A stretch of DNA of 64,000 bases from Halomonas ventosae (lineage in GTDB: Bacteria > Pseudomonadota > Gammaproteobacteria > Pseudomonadales > Halomonadaceae), in NCBI RefSeq assembly GCF_004363555.1, contig NZ_SNZJ01000016.1, forward strand, positions 38,953 to 102,952. Reading direction: 5' to 3'. Made by a program: the position numbers and the translations under genes. Within the stretch, counting starts at the first letter, position 1. Each line of letters opens with the position of its first letter. The notes beneath the pieces were generated by a model that saw only the letters and a list, made by a program, of their open reading frames with translations, searched no databases and was not told the origin of the DNA. Positions 58,452-64,000 of this stretch are shown piece by piece.

Positions 58452-59426
58452 ATGCGGTACATCCTCAGTCGATTCCTGTTCTATCTTGTCGCGTTCCTGA
58501 TCGCCATCTCCTTCAATTTCCTGCTGCCTCGCATCATGCCGGGCGACCCGGTCGATGCGCTCTTCGCCGGCTCCGCGGGGCAGCTGGATCCGTCCCAGAT
58601 GGACGCCATCCGCGCCATGTATGGCTTCTCCGAGGGGCCCCTGTGGTCGCAGTACCTCCAGTACGTGAAGAGCGTCTTCACCGGTGACCTAGGCCCCTCC
58701 ATCCTGATGTACCCGACCGACGTGACCACCGTGCTCGGCTTCACCTTCCCCTGGACCCTGTTCCTGATCGGGCTGGGCGTCACCACCGCCATCATCCTCG
58801 GCCTGATCCTCGGGACTATCGCCGCCTACAAGCGCGGCAACTGGTTCGCCTCCCTGTTTCCGCCGATGGCCGCGGTGCTCTCCTCGATGCCGACCGTCGT
58901 CACCGCCCTGCTGGTCTTCTACCTCTTCGGGCTCAAGCTGCAATGGTTTCCCATGAGCTATGCCGCCGACCCTTCCCTGGCGCCCGGCTGGACGGCCGAG
59001 TACCTCGGCAGTGTCGCCCACCATGCCGTGCTGCCGCTGCTAGTGATCGTCCTGGTCAGCCTCGCCCAGTGGGTGATGACCATGCGCAACGCCATGATCA
59101 ACGTGCTCGGGGAAGACATCATCACCATGGCCGAGGCCAAGGGCCTCAGTCAGGCCCGCATCATGCTCCGCTACGCCTCGCGTAACGCCGTGCTGCCGGT
59201 GGTGACCTCGGTGGCCATGGGTCTGGGCTTCGCCGTCGCCGGCCAGATCTTCATCGAGATCGTCTTCAACTACCCCGGCGTGGGCAACACCCTGCTCAAG
59301 GCGATCAACGCCCGCGACTACCCCCTGGTGCAGGCCCTGCTGCTGCTGATCGTCGCCTTCGTGCTGATCGGCAACTTCATCGCCGACCTCACCTATCTCT
59401 GGCTCGACCCGCGTCTGCGCAAGTAA
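58452..59426 (+). CDS. ABC transporter permease, DppB/OppB family
   Basis: Inner-membrane permease, 324 aa with six predicted helices; N-terminal RYILSRFLFYLVAFLIAISFNF and the EAA loop EAKGLSQARIMLRYASRNAVLP that contacts the ATPases. ATG 58452 (MRYILSRFLF) was chosen over ATG 58392, which would add 20 polar residues overlapping the upstream hairpin. Followed 15 bases later by the second permease. Confidence 0.93.
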   Translation: MRYILSRFLFYLVAFLIAISFNFLLPRIMPGDPVDALFAGSAGQLDPSQMDAIRAMYGFSEGPLWSQYLQYVKSVFTGDLGPSILMYPTDVTTVLGFTFPWTLFLIGLGVTTAIILGLILGTIAAYKRGNWFASLFPPMAAVLSSMPTVVTALLVFYLFGLKLQWFPMSYAADPSLAPGWTAEYLGSVAHHAVLPLLVIVLVSLAQWVMTMRNAMINVLGEDIITMAEAKGLSQARIMLRYASRNAVLPVVTSVAMGLGFAVAGQIFIEIVFNYPGVGNTLLKAINARDYPLVQALLLLIVAFVLIGNFIADLTYLWLDPRLRK

Positions 59427-59441
59427 CCGAAGGGCTTACCG

Positions 59442-60419
59442 ATGACTGACTCCTCCCTGCCAATGGACTCCTACAGGAAGACTCCCATGGTGCCTCCACG
59501 CCTCCGGCAACTGCTGCGCAATCTCGCTGCCTTCTTCCAGGGCAACCTGTCGGCAACCATCGGCGGCGGCGTGATGGCGCTGGTGATCGTGGCCTGCCTG
59601 ATCGGCCCCTGGTTCACCGCCCATGCGCCCGACGAACGTGTCGCCCGCCCACACGTCGAACCCAGCGCCGAGCACGTGCTCGGCACGACCCGCCAGGGGC
59701 GGGACGTGTTCAGCCAGCTGCTGCATGGCGGCCGCGCCTCGCTGGGCGTGGCCTTCATCGCCGGGGCCATCTCCACGGTCATCTCGATCCTGGTCGGCAT
59801 CTCCGCCGGCTACTTCGGCGGCCGCATCGATCAGTGGCTCAACTTCGCCATGAACGTGGTGCTGGTCTTCCCGCAGCTGCCCCTGCTGATCGTCCTGGCG
59901 GCCTTTCTCGGGCAGGTGGGGCCGGTGGTGATCGCCCTGCTGATCGGCATCACCAGTTGGCCCTGGGGCGCGCGCGTCGTGCGCTCGCAGACCATGGCCA
60001 TCCGCCAGAAGGAGTTCATCCTCGCGGCGGAGTGCATGGGCGAGAGCCGCCTGCGCATCGTCCTGGTGGAGATCCTGCCCAACCTGATCTCGATCGTTGC
60101 CGGCAGCTTCGTCGGGGTGGTCATGTACGCCCTGATCAACGAGGCCGGCCTCGAGTTCCTGGGGCTGGGGGACCCCACCGTGGTGACCTGGGGCACCATG
60201 CTCTACTGGGCCCAGTCGTCCGCCGCCCTCTACACCGGCGGCTGGTGGGAGATGATCGTGCCCGCCGTGACCATTGCCCTGGTCGGCGGCGCCATGGCGC
60301 TGATCAACATGTCCATCGATCAGGTCAGCAACCCCAAGCTCAAGACCGGCCCGCACATCAAGCGCTGGCGCAAGCTCAACCGCATCATTCAAGCCAAACG
60401 CCAGCGAGGTGCTTCCTGA
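59442..60419 (+). CDS. ABC transporter permease, DppC/OppC family
   Basis: Second membrane subunit, 325 aa. An N-terminal cytoplasmic helix precedes six membrane segments; LGTTRQGRDVFSQLLHGGRASLGV and the EAA loop AAECMGESRLRIVLVEILPN are typical. Its stop overlaps the next start by one base (TGATG), showing coupling. Pairs with the DppB-like subunit. Confidence 0.93.
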   Translation: MTDSSLPMDSYRKTPMVPPRLRQLLRNLAAFFQGNLSATIGGGVMALVIVACLIGPWFTAHAPDERVARPHVEPSAEHVLGTTRQGRDVFSQLLHGGRASLGVAFIAGAISTVISILVGISAGYFGGRIDQWLNFAMNVVLVFPQLPLLIVLAAFLGQVGPVVIALLIGITSWPWGARVVRSQTMAIRQKEFILAAECMGESRLRIVLVEILPNLISIVAGSFVGVVMYALINEAGLEFLGLGDPTVVTWGTMLYWAQSSAALYTGGWWEMIVPAVTIALVGGAMALINMSIDQVSNPKLKTGPHIKRWRKLNRIIQAKRQRGAS

Positions 60420-61429
60420 TGGCGATCCAAGCCTTTCAACCCGCCACCGACGAGAACACCGGCGAGCTGCTGGAGATTCGCCACCTGTGTGTCGACTATG
60501 TCTCGCCCAAGGGCATGGTCCGGGCCGTCAATGACGTCAGCCTGAGCATTCGTCCGGGGGAGACCCTGGGCCTGGCCGGCGAGTCGGGCTGCGGCAAGTC
60601 GACCCTGGCCTTCTCCATCGCCCGCCTGCACAAGGCCCCGGCGCTCATCTCCGAGGGCGAGATCCGCTATCGCGGTCGTGACGTGCTGAGCATGAACAAG
60701 CGCACCCTGCGCCAGTTCCGCTGGAACGAGGTCAGCGTCGTCTTCCAGAGCGCGATGAACTCCCTCAATCCGGTCATCACGATCGGCGAGCAGATCACCG
60801 ATGTCATCCTGGCCCACTGCAAGGTCCGCAGGAAGGAGGCCTGGCGCCAGGGAGAGGAGCTCCTCCAGACCGTGGGACTGCATGCCAGCCGCATGGACAG
60901 CTTTCCCCACCAGCTCAGCGGCGGGATGCGCCAACGGGTGGTGATCGCCATCGCCCTGGCGCTCAGGCCCCGCCTGATCATCATGGACGAGCCGACCACG
61001 GCCCTGGATGTGGTCGTGGAGCGGGAGATCATGGATGAGCTCTACCAGCTGAAGGACCGGTTCGGCTTCTCCATCCTGTTCATCAGCCACGACCTCAGCC
61101 TCATGGGCGAGATCGCCGACCGCATCGGCATCATGTATGCCGGCAAGCTGGTCGAGCTGGGCAGCGCCGACGAGGTCTTCTATCGCCCCCGGCACCCCTA
61201 CACCCGGGGCCTGCTCGACTCCTTCCCGACCATCCATGGCCCCAGGGAGCGGCTGTATGGCATACCCGGCAACCCGCTCAACCTCCTCGAGGCCCCCCAG
61301 GGGTGCTACTTCCAGGACCGTTGCGAGCGCTGCTTCTCCACCTGCCGGACGCATGACCCGGAGATGATACCGGTGACGCCCACTCACCAGGCCGCTTGCC
61401 ACGAACTTGCCGAGAGGACCGCGGGATGA
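60419..61429 (+). CDS. ABC transporter ATP-binding protein, DppD/OppD family
   Basis: 336 aa. Walker [10 protein letters not shown] at 54-62, signature LSGGM at 166-170, Walker B LIIMDEP at 186-192, and the oligopeptide-type C-terminal extension with [12 protein letters not shown] and a Cys cluster [14 protein letters not shown]. Powers the importer with the next gene. ATG 60419 overlaps the upstream stop. Confidence 0.95.
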   Translation: MAIQAFQPATDENTGELLEIRHLCVDYVSPKGMVRAVNDVSLSIRPGETLGLAGESGCGKSTLAFSIARLHKAPALISEGEIRYRGRDVLSMNKRTLRQFRWNEVSVVFQSAMNSLNPVITIGEQITDVILAHCKVRRKEAWRQGEELLQTVGLHASRMDSFPHQLSGGMRQRVVIAIALALRPRLIIMDEPTTALDVVVEREIMDELYQLKDRFGFSILFISHDLSLMGEIADRIGIMYAGKLVELGSADEVFYRPRHPYTRGLLDSFPTIHGPRERLYGIPGNPLNLLEAPQGCYFQDRCERCFSTCRTHDPEMIPVTPTHQAACHELAERTAG

Positions 61430-62424
61430 CCATGACCACCGAGGCCAACGCCCCCATCGTGTCGGCGCGCGACCTGACCAAGGACTTCACCCTGGGCGGA
61501 TCGTTGCTAGAGCGCACCACCATGCGTGCCCTGAACGCCGTCTCCTTCGACCTCTTCCCGGGAGAGGCGTTGGCCATCGTCGGCGAGTCGGGAAGCGGCA
61601 AGAGCACCAGCGCACGGATCCTCTCCCAGGTCCATGAGGCCACCTCGGGAGAGGTGACCTTCCGCGGCGAGCCGATGCATGAGCTGATCGCCCAGGGCGG
61701 CAAGCGGGGCTTCGCCAGCCGCGTACAGATGATCTTCCAGGACCCCTTCGGCAGCCTCAATCCGGTGCACCGCATCTTCTACCAGATCGCCCGCCCCTTG
61801 CAGATCCATGGCAAGGTCCGCGGCAAGGCGGCCCTGCGGGCGCGGGTGCTCGAGCTGCTCGAGACCGTGGGCCTGACGCCGGCCGCCGAGACCGCCGACA
61901 AGTTTCCCTACGAGCTCAGTGGCGGCCAGCGTCAGCGGGTGGCGATCGCCCGGGCGCTGGCCGTGGAACCCGACGTCATCCTGGCCGACGAGCCGATCTC
62001 GATGCTCGATGTGTCGATCCGGCTCGGCATCCTCAACCTGATGATGGACCTCAAGGACCAGCACGACATCGCCTTCATGTACATCACCCACGACATCGCC
62101 ACCGCGCGCTATTTCGCCGAGCGCACGGCGGTGATGTATGTCGGCCACATGGTGGAGTGGGGCAACAGCGATGCCGTCACCCAGAACCCCCAACACCCCT
62201 ACACCCAGCTGCTGCTCGCCGCGGTCCCCCAACCCGGGGCACACAAGGGCCGGGACATGAGCCAGTACCAGCACAAGGCCGACATCCCCATGTGGCAGCC
62301 CGAGAGTACCGGCTGTCCCTTTGCACAGCGCTGCCCCCACGCCCGAACGGAATGCAGCACCCGCCTGCCCGAGGTTACCCGGATCGCCAAGGACCACTTC
62401 GTGCGCTGCTACCTGTACGAGTGA
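61426..62424 (+). CDS. ABC transporter ATP-binding protein, DppF/OppF family
   Basis: 332 aa. Walker A VGESGSGKST, signature LSGGQRQRVAIARAL, Walker B VILADEP and C-terminal GCPFAQRCPHARTEC. Start ATG 61426 overlaps the previous stop by ATGA; an ATG at 61432 is an alternative. Second ATPase of the heterodimer. Last gene before the LacI gene. Confidence 0.95.
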   Translation: MTMTTEANAPIVSARDLTKDFTLGGSLLERTTMRALNAVSFDLFPGEALAIVGESGSGKSTSARILSQVHEATSGEVTFRGEPMHELIAQGGKRGFASRVQMIFQDPFGSLNPVHRIFYQIARPLQIHGKVRGKAALRARVLELLETVGLTPAAETADKFPYELSGGQRQRVAIARALAVEPDVILADEPISMLDVSIRLGILNLMMDLKDQHDIAFMYITHDIATARYFAERTAVMYVGHMVEWGNSDAVTQNPQHPYTQLLLAAVPQPGAHKGRDMSQYQHKADIPMWQPESTGCPFAQRCPHARTECSTRLPEVTRIAKDHFVRCYLYE

Positions 62425-62581
62425 CGCCGTGAACTCGACGCCTGCGGATGACCTGCGCAGGCGTGTCGAGGGGCCGTCTCGACGCCCCGGGCTTGGGGCC
62501 GTCATGCCCGCGCCTGTCACCCGAGGGTGTGAACGGCAGGAGAGCCTGGGCGCGCTCTTTCCGGAACCTGGGCAATAAGCC

Positions 62582-62609
62582 TGAAAACGATTACATCAAT
62601 GGCTATAAT
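62582..62609 (+). promoter_or_regulatory. lacI-type gene promoter overlapped by operator O3
   Basis: Perfect -10 TATAAT at 62604-62609 with -35 CTGAAA at 62581-62586 and a 17-bp spacer. TGAAAACGATTACA (62582-62595) is an LacI-type half-palindrome overlapping the -35, so the regulator probably represses itself. The 295-base gap from the ATPase gene holds no other feature recognised by eye. Confidence 0.75.
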
Positions 62610-62719
62610 GCTGGATCGACGATATTTCATCCGCAGGGAGCGCACAGCCCCGGGATTTCGTCCACCGCCTCGACCCGCGGCGTCATCCGCCCGGCGATCG
62701 AGGCGCATCAGGAGCCAGC

Positions 62720-63736
62720 ATGTCCACCATCAGGGAGGTTGCCAAACTGGCAGGCGTCTCGCCCGCCACGGTCTCACGCGTCATGAATGGCGAGGTGCCC
62801 GTGGCGGACGACACGCGTCGACGGGTCGAGGAGGCCATGCAGCGGCTTGGCTATCGTCCCAACTCCTTTGCCCGCTCCCTCGCCTCCAACCGCTCCGACT
62901 GCATCGGCCTGGTCATCTCTCACCTTGCCGGCCCCTTCATGGGCACCCTGATGGTGAATCTGGAGGAAAGGCTCCGCCTGCACCAGAAGTCGCTGCTGGT
63001 CGCCTCGGGACACAACGAGCTGATCCGCGAACAGGAATCGATCGACTTCCTGATGTCGCGTCGCTGCGATGGCCTGCTGGTCCAGTCGGATCGCCTGCAC
63101 GATGACGTCCTCGTCGCGCTGGCCGCGCAGATTCCCCTGGTCGTCATCAACCGCCGAGTGCCCGGCCTGGAGAGCCAGTGCAGTTACGTCGACAACCAGC
63201 AGGGCGGCTATCTCGCCACGCGTCACCTGATCGAGCAGGGTCACCGACACATCGCCTGCATCACCGGCCCGCGCTGGAAGCAGGATGCCACCCAGCGACT
63301 GGCGGGCTTTCACCAGGCCATGGAGGAAGCCGGGCTGAGCGTGCCGGAAGGGGCCGTCGTGGAAGGCACCTGGCAGGAGTCGAGCGGACGGGAGGCCGTG
63401 GATACCTTGCGGCGGCGAGGCCTGCCCTTCACAGCCCTGGCGGTGGGCAACGACGACATGGCCATCGGGGCCATGTTGCACCTGAAGGAGCTCGGCCTGA
63501 GCGTGCCCGAGGATGTCTCGCTGGTGGGCTTCGACGATGAGGTCTACGCGCACTACGTCACGCCGGGACTGACGTCGGTCCACGTCCCCGTGGACCGGAT
63601 GGCACAGGCGGCCAGCGGCAGGATCATGTCACTGGCCTATGACGCGCCCTGGCAGGGACCGCTCTGTTTCTCGACCCACCTGGTGGAACGCGGCACGGTG
63701 GCGCCACCGTCATCGGCTCACGTCACCCCTTGCTGA
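62720..63736 (+). CDS. LacI-family transcriptional regulator of the beta-glucoside operon
   Basis: 338 aa. The N-terminal helix-turn-helix TIREVAKLAGVSPATVSRVMNG (residues 3-24) and hinge helix (PNSFARSLA) are classic, followed by a periplasmic-binding-protein-like effector domain. The operators at 55212, 55267 and 62582 share TGAAA/TTTCA half-sites, so it most likely binds these and responds to a beta-glucoside or its product. ATG 62720 is preceded by GGAGCCAGC. Confidence 0.93.
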   Translation: MSTIREVAKLAGVSPATVSRVMNGEVPVADDTRRRVEEAMQRLGYRPNSFARSLASNRSDCIGLVISHLAGPFMGTLMVNLEERLRLHQKSLLVASGHNELIREQESIDFLMSRRCDGLLVQSDRLHDDVLVALAAQIPLVVINRRVPGLESQCSYVDNQQGGYLATRHLIEQGHRHIACITGPRWKQDATQRLAGFHQAMEEAGLSVPEGAVVEGTWQESSGREAVDTLRRRGLPFTALAVGNDDMAIGAMLHLKELGLSVPEDVSLVGFDDEVYAHYVTPGLTSVHVPVDRMAQAASGRIMSLAYDAPWQGPLCFSTHLVERGTVAPPSSAHVTPC

Positions 63737-63768
63737 GCCGATGACGGCCTGCCGGAGGCAGCAGTTCT

Positions 63769-63791
63769 CCCCCCGGCGAGCCGGGGGGGGG
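63769..63791. other. C6-G9 GC hairpin with poly-G tract
   Basis: CCCCCCGG (63769-63776) pairs with CCGGGGGG (63781-63788), loop CGAG, and continues as a run of nine G (63783-63791). It lies after the LacI-type gene, before its terminator. Homopolymer runs this long are prone to slippage or to sequencing error. Confidence 0.7.
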
Positions 63792-63840
63792 AACGCCACG
63801 GGGCATTCCCCGACGCCCCGCTCTCCAACGGCCGCACATG

Positions 63841-63876
63841 AAAAGACCCCGTACTCTATCGAACACGGGGTCTTCT
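63841..63876 (+). terminator. Terminator after the LacI-type gene (possibly bidirectional)
   Basis: A 10-bp stem, 63843-63852 with 63865-63874 and a 12-base loop, about 110 bases after the stop. The plus-strand T-tract is short (TCTTCT); the minus strand has TTTT, so a convergent gene beyond the right edge might use it instead. Confidence 0.6.
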
Positions 63877-63955
63877 CGGGATAGGTGCCTGACGATGACT
63901 TGGCCGTAACCGGCTGCTGAACACATCTTCCGCGGAAGGCCTTGTCCGGTGACAT

Positions 63956-63987
63956 TAGGTGCCCACGTAACAATAGATGGGCACCTA
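63956..63987. repeat. 10-bp inverted repeat near right edge
   Basis: TAGGTGCCCA (63956-63965) and TGGGCACCTA (63978-63987) are perfect inverted arms with a 12-base spacer. It could be a terminator stem for an unseen gene to the right or a mobile-element end. The window stops 13 bases later, so this cannot be decided. Confidence 0.6.
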
Positions 63988-64000
63988 TTCATGACGTCCC

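Noticed and set aside
63956..63987. Transposon end or phage attachment site
   Set aside because: Only one inverted repeat is visible, with no duplication or transposase, so the evidence does not go beyond a hairpin.
63710..63992. Minus-strand open frames near the right edge
   Set aside because: They span several hairpins and the poly-G tract, lack any domain, and have no Shine-Dalgarno.

Overview
This window is a high-GC gammaproteobacterial chromosome segment that best fits the Halomonadaceae (Halomonas-like). The evidence is gene content and order only: uvrA-MFS-ssb, birA-coaX-tRNA cluster-secE-nusG-rplKAJL-rpoBC-rpsLG-fusA-tuf, and the S10/spc/alpha ribosomal operons, with E. coli-like protein lengths, E. 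coli-type promoters and high GC throughout. No rRNA, CRISPR, transposase or prophage gene was seen.

Layout. (1) 1-3.3 kb: the tail of a TlpA/thioredoxin-fold gene, then rapA. (2) 3.33-3.45 kb: a 15-unit octamer tandem repeat at the convergent rapA/yfcH junction. (3) 3.45-13.2 kb: yfcH, divergent from a tightly packed operon of about ten genes: flavoprotein, possible leader peptide, MerR-type regulator, photolyase, SnoaL-like protein, SDR, FAD amine-oxidase-like protein, DUF1365, Cfa-family methyltransferase and DUF2878 membrane protein. This is a light or singlet-oxygen response and membrane-lipid-modification cluster. The divergent promoter carries an 11-bp-spaced repeat like operators of the CarH/LitR photoreceptor family. 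(4) 13.3-15.1 kb: fabA-fabB, which make the unsaturated acyl chains that the preceding methyltransferase probably modifies. (5) 15.1-21.9 kb: ssb, an RmlD-like gene and plsC on the minus strand, a YajR-like MFS gene, and divergent uvrA. (6) 22-40.4 kb, minus strand: rplQ-rpoA-rpsD-rpsK-rpsM (alpha), rpmJ-secY-...-rplN (spc), rpsQ-...-rpsJ (S10), tuf-fusA-rpsG-rpsL (str). (7) 40.5-52.5 kb, minus strand: rpoC-rpoB-rplL-rplJ-rplA-rplK-nusG-secE. (8) 52.5-55.1 kb, minus strand: tRNA-Trp, tRNA-Thr, tRNA-Gly, tRNA-Tyr, coaX and birA; tufB, which often sits between tRNA-Thr and tRNA-Trp in relatives, is absent. (9) 55.2-63.9 kb, plus strand: a catabolic island with a GH1 beta-glucosidase, a Dpp/Opp-type ABC importer (binding protein, two permeases, two ATPases) and a LacI-type repressor, with three matching LacI-type operators.

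How the parts work together. Most of the window is the core transcription/translation superlocus, with its promoters, leaders and attenuator readable in the sequence. The accessory interest lies in two regulons: the light/oxidative-stress operon at 4.4-13.2 kb, whose regulator lacks the usual cobalamin-binding signature and whose Cfa-type enzyme lacks two residues of the usual active site, and the LacI-controlled beta-glucoside uptake operon at 55-63.7 kb. Two families of short CTTG/CAAG tandem arrays at convergent gene ends are the most unusual non-coding structures.
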